DNA of 64,000 nucleotides, taken from Pseudoruegeria sp039972875. GTDB lineage: Bacteria; Pseudomonadota; Alphaproteobacteria; Rhodobacterales; Rhodobacteraceae. Positions 25,020-34,164 of the stretch are shown one piece after another. The stretch lies in NCBI GenBank assembly GCA_039972875.1, contig JBDWMA010000063.1, positions 1-64,000 on the forward strand, read 5' to 3'. The notes beneath the pieces were generated by a model. That model worked only from the letters and a program-made list of their open reading frames with translations, had not been told where the DNA came from and made no database searches. A program made the position numbers and the translations under genes. Position 1 is the stretch's first letter. Each line of letters starts with the position of its first letter.

Positions 25020-26774
25020 ATGACACGTCAAATGACCGGAGCGAAAATGGTAGTTCAAGCCCTGAAGGATCAGGGTGTGGACACGGTATTCGGATACCCC
25101 GGTGGTGCCGTCCTACCGATCTATGATGAGATCTTTCAGCAAAACGATATCCGTCACATTCTGGTACGACACGAACAAGGTGCGGTTCACGCCGCCGAAG
25201 GATATGCCCGGTCTACAGGAAAACCCGGAGTTGTTTTGGTAACATCAGGCCCGGGCGCGACAAACGCCGTTACCGGTCTGACGGATGCCTTGCTGGATTC
25301 GATCCCACTGATCGTTTTGACCGGTCAGGTTCCGACATTCATGATCGGCACCGATGGTTTCCAAGAGGCCGATACCGTAGGCATCACCCGCCCCTGTACC
25401 AAACACAACTGGCTGGTACGTGAAACGGATAAGCTGGCAGAAACCCTTCACAAGGCATTCCACGTTGCGATCTCTGGTCGTCCGGGACCTACCCTTGTTG
25501 ATATCCCTAAGGATGTTCAATTTGCGACTGGCACCTATGTGCCACCTGCCAAATCGGCCGCTAACCAATATCAGCCAAAACTCAAAGGTGACATAGAGGC
25601 AATCAAACAACTGGCCTCAATGATCGAAGCCGCAGAACGCCCCGTATTTTATACCGGTGGGGGGGTCATCAACTCTGGGACCGCCGCCAGCCAATTGCTG
25701 CGCGAACTGGTAGACGCGACAGGTATTCCGATCACTTCGACTCTGATGGGTCTGGGTGCCTATCCGGCATCCGGCAAAAATTGGATCGGAATGTTGGGCA
25801 TGCATGGTCTGTATGAGGCCAATATGGCGATGCATGATTGCGATCTGATGATCAACATTGGCGCGCGGTTTGATGACCGGATCACCGGGTTATTGTCAAA
25901 ATTCAGCCCCGGCTCCACCAAGGTGCACATCGATATCGACCCCTCTTCTATCAACAAAGTAATTCAAGTGGATCTGCCCATTTTGGGCGATGTTGGCCAT
26001 GTACTTGAAGATCTGCTGCGGGTTTGGAAAGCCGGAGGCCGCAAGACTAATAAAGGCGCTCTGAAACAGTGGTGGACACAGATCGATGCATGGAAAGAGG
26101 TAAAATGCCTGCGCTATGTTGGGTCTGAAGAAACTATCAAACCTCAATACGCACTCGAACGTCTGGATGCTCTGACCAAAGGTCATGACCGCTACATCAC
26201 CACAGAAGTTGGCCAACACCAAATGTGGGCTGCACAGTTCCTTGGGTTTGAGGATCCGAACCGCTGGATGACATCCGGAGGGCTAGGCACCATGGGATAC
26301 GGCATGCCCGCATCCGTAGGCGTACAAGTTGCGCACCCAGACTCATTGGTTATCAACGTTGCAGGCGAAGCCAGCTGGCTGATGAACATGCAGGAAATGG
26401 GCACCGCAGCGCAGTATCGTTTGCCCGTGAAGCAGCTCATCTTAAACAATGAACGTCTGGGCATGGTCCGTCAGTGGCAAGAATTGCTGCACGGCGAACG
26501 CTATTCTCACAGCTGGTCCGAATCCCTGCCCGACTTCGTAAAATTGGCAGAAGCCTTTGGTGCCAAAGGCATCCGTTGTTCTGATCCTGCGGATCTGGAT
26601 GATGCGATTATGGAAATGATCAACTATGATGGCCCGGTAATTTTTGATTGCCTGGTGGAAAAACACGAAAACTGTTTCCCTATGATCCCATCGGGCGCAC
26701 CACATAATGAAATGCTGATGGGCGATGCAGACACGCAGAATGCGATCGGCTCGACCGGCGCGGTTCTGGTTTAA
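25020..26774 (+). CDS. ilvB: Acetolactate synthase large (catalytic) subunit
   Basis: 584 residues. It catalyses the ThDP-dependent first common step of valine, leucine and isoleucine synthesis. Visible are the N-terminal ThDP domain with the catalytic glutamate in VRHEQGAVHAAEGYAR, the FAD/regulatory middle domain, and the C-terminal ThDP-pyrophosphate domain (GLGTMGYGMPASVGVQ, then NNERLGMVRQWQELL). In the usual GD...N metal site the segment reads VAGEASWLMNMQE, with E where D is common. It follows a leader-peptide attenuator and precedes ilvN by 13 bases. Confidence 0.95.
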   Translation: MTRQMTGAKMVVQALKDQGVDTVFGYPGGAVLPIYDEIFQQNDIRHILVRHEQGAVHAAEGYARSTGKPGVVLVTSGPGATNAVTGLTDALLDSIPLIVLTGQVPTFMIGTDGFQEADTVGITRPCTKHNWLVRETDKLAETLHKAFHVAISGRPGPTLVDIPKDVQFATGTYVPPAKSAANQYQPKLKGDIEAIKQLASMIEAAERPVFYTGGGVINSGTAASQLLRELVDATGIPITSTLMGLGAYPASGKNWIGMLGMHGLYEANMAMHDCDLMINIGARFDDRITGLLSKFSPGSTKVHIDIDPSSINKVIQVDLPILGDVGHVLEDLLRVWKAGGRKTNKGALKQWWTQIDAWKEVKCLRYVGSEETIKPQYALERLDALTKGHDRYITTEVGQHQMWAAQFLGFEDPNRWMTSGGLGTMGYGMPASVGVQVAHPDSLVINVAGEASWLMNMQEMGTAAQYRLPVKQLILNNERLGMVRQWQELLHGERYSHSWSESLPDFVKLAEAFGAKGIRCSDPADLDDAIMEMINYDGPVIFDCLVEKHENCFPMIPSGAPHNEMLMGDADTQNAIGSTGAVLV

Positions 26775-26787
26775 GGAGGGCTAAAAA

Positions 26788-27351
26788 ATGAATGCTCTAA
26801 AAATCAAAAAAGGCTCCACCAGCCATTCGGCCTATAACCTTCGTGATCCTAATGCTGAGGTGATCGAAAAACACACATTGGCCTGTATCGTCGACAACGA
26901 GGCGGGTGTTCTCGCCCGTGTCATCGGCCTCTTTGCGGGGCGTGGCTACAATATAGAGAGCCTGACCGTCGCCGAAGTTGACCATGAAGGGCATCGCTCT
27001 CGTATAACAATCGTGACAACAGGTACCCCAGCTGTAATCGAGCAGATCAAGGCGCAACTTGGCCGTATTGTCCCCCTTCATGAGGTACACGATTTGACTG
27101 TCGATGGTCCAAGTGTTGAGCGTGAACTCGCTCTGCTCAAAGTTTCTGGGACGGGCGAAAAACGGGTCGAAGCCCTGAGATTGGCTGATATCTTTCGCGC
27201 AAGTGTGGTGGACAGCACGCTTGAGAGCTTTGTCTTTGAAATCACCGGGCCTGGTGAGAAAATCGACGCTTTTGCGGAACTGATGAGGCCGCTTGGTCTG
27301 GTTGAAATCGCACGCACTGGCGTTGCAGCTCTATCACGTGGTGTTAGATAA
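26788..27351 (+). CDS. ilvN: Acetolactate synthase small (regulatory) subunit
   Basis: 187 residues. An N-terminal ACT domain (HTLACIVDNEAGVLARVIGLFAGRGYNIESLTV) binds valine for feedback inhibition, and the C-terminal ALS_ss domain contacts the large subunit. An N-terminal extension of about 25 residues precedes the ACT domain. A GGAGG ribosome-binding site lies in the 13-base gap after ilvB. Also called ilvH in some species. Confidence 0.95.
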   Translation: MNALKIKKGSTSHSAYNLRDPNAEVIEKHTLACIVDNEAGVLARVIGLFAGRGYNIESLTVAEVDHEGHRSRITIVTTGTPAVIEQIKAQLGRIVPLHEVHDLTVDGPSVERELALLKVSGTGEKRVEALRLADIFRASVVDSTLESFVFEITGPGEKIDAFAELMRPLGLVEIARTGVAALSRGVR

Positions 27352-27355
27352 AAAA

Positions 27356-27393
27356 ATACCCTCCCCGGTGCGATGATGCTCCGGGGAGGGTAT
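27356..27393. terminator. Bidirectional terminator after ilvN
   Basis: A perfect 13-base-pair stem, ATACCCTCCCCGG/CCGGGGAGGGTAT, has a 12-base loop. On the minus strand it is followed by T7, so it strongly terminates the convergent EF-hand gene. It also lies four bases past the ilvN stop. Confidence 0.88.
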
Positions 27394-27404
27394 CTACTGG
27401 AGGG

Positions 27405-27653
27405 TTAGCCCTCTGATGGCATCAGAAGACCGCCATCGATTGCCGCTGTATATTCGGCGACATCAACAGCACCATCCCCATTTTGATCAAGAACCAAAAA
27501 CTCTGACTCTGTCAGGTTAGGATAGGTTGCTTGCAACTCTTCGATGCTAAGTTGACCGTCTCCGTCCGCATCGCCACTAACCTGCGCAAAAGCAGTAGTG
27601 GAAATGACTGCAATAGCGGCACTGACGAGGGCAATCTTGTTGATCGATTTCAT
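27405..27653 (-). CDS. Secreted EF-hand protein
   Basis: 82 residues with a signal peptide (MKSINKIALVSAAIAVISTTAFA) and two EF-hand loops: DADGDGQLSIEE near residue 28 and DQNGDGAVDVAE near residue 56. Both have calcium ligands at positions 1, 3, 5 and 12. It should bind calcium in the periplasm. It is divergent from an ECF sigma factor gene 250 bases away, which may or may not control it. Confidence 0.88.
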   Translation of the reverse strand: MKSINKIALVSAAIAVISTTAFAQVSGDADGDGQLSIEELQATYPNLTESEFLVLDQNGDGAVDVAEYTAAIDGGLLMPSEG

Positions 27654-27906
27654 GTTAATCTCTCCTGAGTTGATTTAAATCACGCAGCCCTGTTTCTCGG
27701 GTCTACGGTTACAAGAGCGTCCAGAGGGCCGGATTATTCCGTCTAGAAATGTTCTGGGTGGGAAACGGCTGTTGCCCGCGCAAATACCGACTTTCTTTAC
27801 GCAAAAACCTGCCTGACCAACACCGGCGAAACTCGCTCAGCGGATTCCCCCCAGGTTGTATCAAGGGCCCGATTGTTTTCTTCATAAAGAAAAATATGAG
27901 GCCACA

Positions 27907-28413
27907 ATGACACAAATATCCAGTAACGATATCACAGACCTACTCCCTGATTTAACACGTCTGGCGTTTTACCTTGCACCCGACCCGACACAGGCCGAAG
28001 ACGCTGTTCAGGATGTATTGCTCTCCCTCTGCAAAGCCCAACATTCGGAAAGCGACATTGACTGCTTACCTGCTTATGCAAAGACCGCTCTTCGTCGGAG
28101 GTTGTTTCGAAAACGTACCGTGACACAGCAATCAATCGAGGAGCCACAGAATACGATTCCGGATGCATTAGATTTGCTCATTGGGACTGATCTCTTGCAC
28201 GCGCTGGAACGTCTTCCTGACAATCAAAAAGAATTGCTGCGGGAATATGCCTTTGACGGGCTTAGTTGCAAAAAACTGGCTATACGTCACAGCCTGCCTC
28301 TTGGAACTGTCCTTTCGCGAATTTCTCGTGCCAGAACGGCCCTTAAAGCTGAATTAGAAATCAGCGAAAACTATATCCCCCGTCAAACTGATCGCTCGCG
28401 ACACATGAGATGA
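27907..28413 (+). CDS. ECF-type RNA polymerase sigma factor
   Basis: About 168 residues. Region 2 is recognisable around LTRLAFYLAPDPTQAEDAVQDVLLSL, and region 4 as LERLPDNQKELLREYAFDGLSCKKLAIRHSLPLGTVLSRISRARTALKAEL. The frame extends upstream to 27856, but ATG 27907, after GAGG, gives the normal length. No anti-sigma gene follows. Target genes are unknown. Confidence 0.88.
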   Translation: MTQISSNDITDLLPDLTRLAFYLAPDPTQAEDAVQDVLLSLCKAQHSESDIDCLPAYAKTALRRRLFRKRTVTQQSIEEPQNTIPDALDLLIGTDLLHALERLPDNQKELLREYAFDGLSCKKLAIRHSLPLGTVLSRISRARTALKAELEISENYIPRQTDRSRHMR

Positions 28414-28637
28414 TAGCGATGGTCAGGATGGCCCAATTTTCGGGGATCTCAGACGGCATCTATCCCGATCCCTATCCACCATCGTGCAGGTCCCTGCAAC
28501 ATCACAATAAGAGCGTACAGTTCGCGGCGACCAATGTGCCGCGGACTGTGGAACTTACCCTACCCGCCCCGCCTGTACCGTAGCTTCATAACCGTACTGA
28601 ACAGGCATCTTTCATCTCCACACCGAAAACCAGATGT

Positions 28638-29768
28638 CTACAGCGGCTCGATATCCCCAGCCGCTCGGTTCGCGTGAAAGCGGGCTTCAAATTCAGAAAA
28701 CTTCCTGGCAGAAATAGCGTCGCGCATTTCTTGCATAAGGTCCTGATAGTAATGAAGATTATGCCAAGTCAAAAGCATCCCAGAAATCATCTCTTTTGAC
28801 CGAAACACATGATGTAAGTATGCCCGAGAGTAATTCTGACATGCCGGGCAACCGCAATTTTCATCAAGCGGTCTTGGATCATCCTGATGCCGTGCGTTTT
28901 TGATATTCACCACCCCGTGGCGTGTAAAGGCCTGCCCCGTCCGTCCAGAACGGGAGGGCAACACACAATCCATCATATCAATGCCGCGTTTTACAGCACC
29001 CACGATATCATCCGGTTTCCCAACACCCATCAAATAACGAGGTTTGTCAGCAGGTAGCATGTCAGCCGCGTAATTCAGGACACCAAACATTGCCTCCTGC
29101 CCTTCGCCCACCGCAAGGCCACCAACGGCATATCCGTCAAATCCGATCTCCTGAAGCGCTTTTGCACTTTCTTCCCGCAGGTCAGGATTTACTCCGCCCT
29201 GCATAATGCCAAACAGTGCATGTCCGGGCCGATCACCAAATGCATCTTTAGATCGGGCTGCCCAACGCATAGACAGACGCATGCTTTCCGCCACGCGTTC
29301 GTCAGTTGCAGGGAGCGCGGGACATTCGTCAAAACACATCACAATGTCACTGCCCAAAAGGCGTTGAATTTCCATGCTGCGCTCAGGTGTCAGCTCGTGC
29401 TTGGAACCATCCACGTGACTTTTGAACGTCACACCTTTTTCTGTCAGCTTTCTCAGGCCTGCGAGGCTCATGACTTGAAAGCCACCGCTGTCCGTAAGGA
29501 TCGGACGTTCCCAATTCATAAATTTATGCAAACCACCCAGACGATCGATCCGCTCTGCTGTTGGGCGCAACATCAAATGGTAGGTGTTGCCCAAAAGGAT
29601 ATCCGCCCCGGTTTGACGAACACTTTCAGGCATCATGGCTTTGACCGTTGCGGCTGTCCCCACAGGCATAAAAGCAGGGGTACGGATCTCACCGCGTGGG
29701 GTGTTGATTACACCGGTTCGGGCGGCCCCGTCGGTGGCATTAAGCTGATAAGAGAATCTTTGTGTCAT
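28638..29768 (-). CDS. tgt: Queuine tRNA-ribosyltransferase
   Basis: 376 residues. It exchanges guanine-34 for preQ1 in tRNAs with GUN anticodons. The nucleophile region is DSGGFQVMSL (Asp near residue 93). The second catalytic aspartate region MDCVLPSRSGRTGQAFTRHG and the zinc site CGCPACQNYSRAYLHH are all present. Typical length. It appears to be the last gene of a short unit with the PhyH gene upstream on the same strand (46-base gap). Confidence 0.95.
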   Translation of the reverse strand: MTQRFSYQLNATDGAARTGVINTPRGEIRTPAFMPVGTAATVKAMMPESVRQTGADILLGNTYHLMLRPTAERIDRLGGLHKFMNWERPILTDSGGFQVMSLAGLRKLTEKGVTFKSHVDGSKHELTPERSMEIQRLLGSDIVMCFDECPALPATDERVAESMRLSMRWAARSKDAFGDRPGHALFGIMQGGVNPDLREESAKALQEIGFDGYAVGGLAVGEGQEAMFGVLNYAADMLPADKPRYLMGVGKPDDIVGAVKRGIDMMDCVLPSRSGRTGQAFTRHGVVNIKNARHQDDPRPLDENCGCPACQNYSRAYLHHVFRSKEMISGMLLTWHNLHYYQDLMQEMRDAISARKFSEFEARFHANRAAGDIEPL

Positions 29769-29814
29769 GGGGCGCGTCGATAGACCAAACTGCGCTCCAT
29801 TAAAAGACCTCGCC

Positions 29815-30753
29815 CTACCAAGCGTCCAATCCCAACAATTTTCGACCCAGATCAGTCAGTACCGCAGTTTTGGCGTTCTTCTTTTCCCACTCCCGCGGAT
29901 CGCCGGGAAAATCAGGACGCTGCGGAGGCTCAAGATTTCGCCATTGGTGAATACGATCCTTGCGCTCTGACTCATTATCAAATTCTGCCGGATGCATTGA
30001 GATATATTGCGCCATACGACAGCGCCCTTCTGCATGGTTTGGACGCACGCCATGGGCCAGCAAGGAATTGAAAATCATTAAATCTCCGGGCTCTAGGTTC
30101 ACGTTTTCACGCGCCAACCCAGTCATATCGGGCAACAATGGATTGCGGTCCTCTGGTTGAGATTTGACCCACTCATCGAAATGTTCAAACAGATAAGGAA
30201 CAGATTGAAATCCACCGGTTTCTTCGTCTTGTGTGGCCAGGCTCAACACTCCCTGCACCCCAATCGGCTGTGGAGTTCGTGCGCTATCCACATCCCAGTG
30301 AATAAATCCATCCTGATTTCCTTTGTCCTTTTTAGGTGGATTGAGATTGGCGCGATCAATGGTGACCCAAAGGTCCTCGCGATCCCAAATATCGACAAAA
30401 GCGTCATATATTCGTGGCAACTGGCGCATGTCCCACAGATATTGGTGGTTGTAGATTTCCACCATACCGGCGTTGTTTAACTCTTTTCGCACATGGGGGC
30501 GACGCTGCGGCGCATACCAAGTTGAAGGATCAGTTGGGTCTTTTTCATCAAATTCCCAGAGCAAACCCACCAAACGTTCAACGGCTTCTTTTGGGGCCGC
30601 CTGCTTAACAATCACATAGCCCTTGCTGATCCAATGCTGCCAGTCGGCGTCGCTCAGAACACGCAAAGGCAGCGTCTTTTGGATGTGTTTTAATTGCGTG
30701 GTGAGTTTATCGCTTACTGGATGGCTAATTTCGGCGGCTGTGGCAGTTTGCAT
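29815..30753 (-). CDS. Phytanoyl-CoA dioxygenase (PhyH) family protein
   Basis: 312 residues. It is a 2-oxoglutarate/Fe(II)-dependent oxygenase fold. The iron-binding HxD is in HWDVDSARTP near residue 150, and the distal histidine in NSLLAHGVRPN. The substrate is unknown; family members hydroxylate acyl-CoAs, ectoine and other small molecules. A GGAG site precedes ATG 30753. It is divergent from an AraC regulator with a 116-base shared promoter region. Confidence 0.85.
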   Translation of the reverse strand: MQTATAAEISHPVSDKLTTQLKHIQKTLPLRVLSDADWQHWISKGYVIVKQAAPKEAVERLVGLLWEFDEKDPTDPSTWYAPQRRPHVRKELNNAGMVEIYNHQYLWDMRQLPRIYDAFVDIWDREDLWVTIDRANLNPPKKDKGNQDGFIHWDVDSARTPQPIGVQGVLSLATQDEETGGFQSVPYLFEHFDEWVKSQPEDRNPLLPDMTGLARENVNLEPGDLMIFNSLLAHGVRPNHAEGRCRMAQYISMHPAEFDNESERKDRIHQWRNLEPPQRPDFPGDPREWEKKNAKTAVLTDLGRKLLGLDAW

Positions 30754-30869
30754 GAGGCTCCCTTTCCTTGCTCTTTCCGCTTCAGAATAAACGCCGGAGG
30801 AATAGAATTGTTGGCTTCGAATGGCTCTTACTGATACTATTCTGGCGTATTTATTAGAAAGGATGCCAA

Positions 30870-31736
30870 ATGGACGCCTTTAGGGAACGATTAAACTGGT
30901 TGCCCGGAACATCCGTCGCCTTTTTAGATCGGCGCCTTGAGGATGGCATTCCTTTTCAATGGCATCATCATCCCGAATTTGAACTGACCTTAACGCTAAA
31001 TTCAGCTGGGCAGCGGTTTATTGGCGATCATTGCGCCCCCTATGAAAGCGGTGATTTGGTTCTTGTTGGGCCAAACTTGCCCCATACGTGGGTATCTGCC
31101 TGCAGACCCGATCAGACGGCCCCGCATATTGCGTTGGTAATTTGGTTTTCGCCGGCATGGGGGGCCGAGCTTGCACATAATTTCAAAGAGTTTTCAGCTG
31201 TTGAAGGGTTACTACGGCGTGGCACATGTGGATTGCAGTTTGATCCCCACCTTGCCAATGGCATCAAATCTGAAATCTCGGCGTTTTTCGGAAAGCCTCC
31301 GGCGGAGCGTGCTTTGACATTGATGCGGATATTGGGGCTGCTTGCCAATGCAAATGCCGACAGCCCACTGTCCAGCCGCCCCGCCGACCTTCATGAAACA
31401 GCCGCCACCAAAGGGCGCATGGACCGCGTATTGGATCACATCCACCAGCACTATCGCACTCCTCTTAGCCTAGAAGATCTTTCGAATACCGCTGCCCTCA
31501 GTGTCTCTGGATTGCATCGATTATTCAAACGCAATATGGGGCAAAACATCAGCGACTATGTGACAGCCTTGCGCCTCGGAGAAGCCTGCGCACGGCTGGC
31601 TGGCAGCACACAACCAATTGCCCATATTGCCAGTGATGTCGGTTATCCTTCTTTGGCCAACTTCAATCGTCAATTTCGAAAGGCGCATCACCAAACCCCA
31701 AGAGAATATCGTTTAAAACATCAAAACCACCCGTAA
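30870..31736 (+). CDS. AraC family regulator with N-terminal cupin domain
   Basis: 288 residues. The N-terminal cupin (FQWHHHPEFELTLTLNSAGQRFIGDH) probably binds a small ligand. The C-terminal double helix-turn-helix (TPLSLEDLSNTAALSVSGLHRLFKRNMG...IAHIASDVGYPSLANFNRQFRKAHHQTPREYR) is typical AraC/XylS. It starts at ATG 30870 after AAAGGA. The divergent PhyH gene is the probable target. Confidence 0.88.
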   Translation: MDAFRERLNWLPGTSVAFLDRRLEDGIPFQWHHHPEFELTLTLNSAGQRFIGDHCAPYESGDLVLVGPNLPHTWVSACRPDQTAPHIALVIWFSPAWGAELAHNFKEFSAVEGLLRRGTCGLQFDPHLANGIKSEISAFFGKPPAERALTLMRILGLLANANADSPLSSRPADLHETAATKGRMDRVLDHIHQHYRTPLSLEDLSNTAALSVSGLHRLFKRNMGQNISDYVTALRLGEACARLAGSTQPIAHIASDVGYPSLANFNRQFRKAHHQTPREYRLKHQNHP

Positions 31737-31829
31737 ATTGCGCTTGCGGCAAAAGGATAGAGCACGCCCCTCTGGACCTTGGCAAAGACAAACCTTATAT
31801 CTTTGCTCAACTACTTTATAGGATGCTGT

Positions 31830-32195
31830 ATGACCTCCGAATCTTCTGAACAGCTTGAAGGCACTCCGCTGATCAAACCCTCAAGCACTGATCACCCGCT
31901 CCACGAAAATGTGGTAGAGGCCTGTCGGTCCGTCTATGACCCAGAAATCCCGGTCAACATCTTTGATCTTGGGCTGATCTATACCATTGAAATAAATGAT
32001 GAAAGCGAAGTCGATATCATCATGACACTTACCGCACCGGGCTGTCCCGTCGCTGGTGAGATGCCTGGTTGGGTTGCCGAAGCTGTGGAGCCATTGCCCG
32101 GTATTAAACATGTAAACGTCCAACTGACGTGGGAGCCACCCTGGGGCATGGAAATGATGAGCGACGAAGCACGTCTTGAACTTGGGTTCATGTAA
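31830..32195 (+). CDS. DUF59/SufT-type iron-sulfur assembly protein
   Basis: 121 residues. The MIP18/DUF59 core is clear: VVEACRSVYDPEIPVNIFDLGLIYTIEI, then TLTAPGCPVAGEMPGWVAEAV with the family cysteine. Such proteins help maturation of Fe-S proteins (SufT/PaaD-like). I chose ATG 31830; the frame opens earlier at 31779. An A-type carrier gene (33718) lies two genes downstream, supporting an Fe-S role. Confidence 0.85.
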   Translation: MTSESSEQLEGTPLIKPSSTDHPLHENVVEACRSVYDPEIPVNIFDLGLIYTIEINDESEVDIIMTLTAPGCPVAGEMPGWVAEAVEPLPGIKHVNVQLTWEPPWGMEMMSDEARLELGFM

Positions 32196-32250
32196 AGCTT
32201 GCCTCTAAGCACTTGTTTTTGCAAGACTGCTGGAAACAGGAGGCACGACA

Positions 32251-32886
32251 GTGAGCAATAATATTGCAGTATTGACTGGCGATCTAATTGGATCGACACG
32301 AAAGCCACCGACAACTGTTGATGCTGCAATGTCCGTTTTGGCCAAAGCGAGTGACACTCTGTCTGAATGGCAAGAAGCGTCCGTTCATTTTACACGTGCC
32401 CGAGGGGATGGCTGGCAGCTCGCGCTCACATCCCCGGTCCTTGGCCTACGATCCTGCCTGTTTCTGCGCGCCTCATTGCGGGCGGCAAACCTTGATTTGA
32501 ACACGCGTATCTCTGTCGGGGTTGGTCTTGGCAGTTTGTCCACGTCGGGCGATCTAAATGGTGCCTCTGGTGATGCCTTTGTTTTATCTGGTCATGGATT
32601 GGACAGGCTGACAAAAAAACAGAGTTTTTCCTTTAATAACAGCGAGGAAAACTCCCCTCTTCAAGCTATTTTTATACTGGCGGATGCCCTATCTGATGGG
32701 TGGACCGTTGCGCAGGCCGCTTCTATGGCGGGGGCCCTTTCACCACACGCACCAACCCAGTCAGAATTGGCAAAGACTCTGGGCCATTCCCGTCAGGCTA
32801 TCCAAAAATCACTATCATCCGCTCAATTTGAGGCCTTGCGCCAAGCGATTGACGTGTATGAGGCAGGTCTGACCACTTCCGCATGA
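32251..32886 (+). CDS. SatD-like protein with C-terminal helix-turn-helix
   Basis: 211 residues starting at GTG 32251 behind CAGGAGG. The N-terminus (IAVLTGDLIGSTRKPP) resembles the SatD family, which has a nucleotidyl-cyclase-like beginning. The C-terminus (PTQSELAKTLGHSRQAIQKSLSSAQFEALRQAI) looks like a DNA-binding helix-turn-helix. The next gene encodes a DUF3307 membrane protein, a neighbour I associate with SatD in other bacteria (memory, not checked). Function unknown; probably a regulator. Confidence 0.65.
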   Translation: MSNNIAVLTGDLIGSTRKPPTTVDAAMSVLAKASDTLSEWQEASVHFTRARGDGWQLALTSPVLGLRSCLFLRASLRAANLDLNTRISVGVGLGSLSTSGDLNGASGDAFVLSGHGLDRLTKKQSFSFNNSEENSPLQAIFILADALSDGWTVAQAASMAGALSPHAPTQSELAKTLGHSRQAIQKSLSSAQFEALRQAIDVYEAGLTTSA

Positions 32887-32958
32887 CACCCTAAAAGGGT
32901 TGCAAATCAAAAAAGCAACCAAATACAGTTGACAATACTACTTCCAGAAAGAAACGAC

Positions 32959-33684
32959 GTGATTGAAACATTCATCGCCCTACTGTTGGCTCATCTCGTC
33001 GCTGATTTTTTATTACAACCCGACAGCATGGCCCAGAACAAGGACAAATGGCCGGTTCTTTTACAACACACAGGGATCGTTTTGGTTAGTACCCTGCTGA
33101 TCACAGGGACATTTTTACAACCCATCGTATACGCGGTCGCATTCGCACATTTGATCATCGACGCCCTTAAATCCCGTTTAGAAAAACCGGGGCTTGCCAG
33201 TTTTTCCGTCGATCAAGCGGCGCATGTTCTGACACTGCTAATCGCTACGATCTGCGCGCCGACGTTATGGGATCAAGGGATTTGGTCCACTCTGGCACCG
33301 CCAGCGCTAATAACGGGCTTTGCCTTGCTCTGTGGATTTATTTTGACCGTGATCGTTGGAGGGTTTGTCGTTGGCCTGTTATGTGCACCCTACACCGCGC
33401 ATGTTCCAAAAGACGGTCTCCCCGGCGCGGGCCGGATTATCGGAACGCTGGAACGCAGCCTGATATTTGTAATGATCTTTGCAGGACAAATCGGCTCCAT
33501 CGCGCTTTTAATCGGGGCGAAATCGATATTGCGCTTTTCAACCGTGAATGAAGGGCGTGAGGCCAGCGAATACGTTATCATCGGCACCTTGGCGAGTTTC
33601 GGTTGGGCCATCCTAATGACATTGGCGTCACATTGGGTCATTACTCTGCTCCCCCCGCTTGAGATTGGCCCCAACCTACCCTAA
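32959..33684 (+). CDS. DUF3307 membrane protein
   Basis: About 241 residues with several transmembrane segments. The N-terminal block MIETFIALLLAHLVADFLLQPDSMAQNKDKW, with the conserved HxxxDFxxQ pattern, marks DUF3307. I chose GTG 32959, because the earlier TTG 32929 adds a hydrophilic stretch and coincides with a TTGACA. Function unknown. It pairs with the SatD-like gene upstream. Confidence 0.8.
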   Translation: MIETFIALLLAHLVADFLLQPDSMAQNKDKWPVLLQHTGIVLVSTLLITGTFLQPIVYAVAFAHLIIDALKSRLEKPGLASFSVDQAAHVLTLLIATICAPTLWDQGIWSTLAPPALITGFALLCGFILTVIVGGFVVGLLCAPYTAHVPKDGLPGAGRIIGTLERSLIFVMIFAGQIGSIALLIGAKSILRFSTVNEGREASEYVIIGTLASFGWAILMTLASHWVITLLPPLEIGPNLP

Positions 33685-33717
33685 ATACATAATAGACAGA
33701 AACAGATGGGTATCTCC

Positions 33718-34086
33718 ATGTTCGGCATTCCCGGCAAACAAGCCGTCACTATGACCCCCGCAGCGATCAAACAAATCGCAAAACTGATGACCAAAGACGG
33801 CTCTCAAGGGCTTCGTATTGGCGTCAAGAAAGGCGGTTGTGCGGGAATGGAATACACGATGGACTATGTGTCTGAAATCGACCCTTTGGATGAAGTGGTC
33901 GAACAAGACGGCGCACGTGTCATGATTGCGCCAATGGCACAGATGTTTCTATTTGGCACCCAAATTGACTATGAGGTCTCATTGCTTGAGGCGGGATTCA
34001 AATTCAGCAACCCCAATGTTGCGGATGCCTGTGGATGCGGTGAATCGATCAAATTCAAAGACGTGAGCGAATTAACCACTGAGTAA
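33718..34086 (+). CDS. Iron-sulfur cluster assembly scaffold/carrier (HesB/IscA/SufA type)
   Basis: About 122 residues. The three cluster-binding cysteines are in KKGGCAGMEY near residue 43 and in ACGCGES near the C-terminus, the IscA/SufA pattern. It delivers Fe-S clusters to apoproteins. ATG 33706 is an alternative start, and neither has a strong ribosome-binding site. It lies near the DUF59 gene. Confidence 0.9.
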   Translation: MFGIPGKQAVTMTPAAIKQIAKLMTKDGSQGLRIGVKKGGCAGMEYTMDYVSEIDPLDEVVEQDGARVMIAPMAQMFLFGTQIDYEVSLLEAGFKFSNPNVADACGCGESIKFKDVSELTTE

Positions 34087-34164
34087 CGCCCAAACGTAGC
34101 TTGACCTCACCTCATAGCATGGCATTGTCCCCAACAAATTTATTTGGACAGGACGGAGATACCC

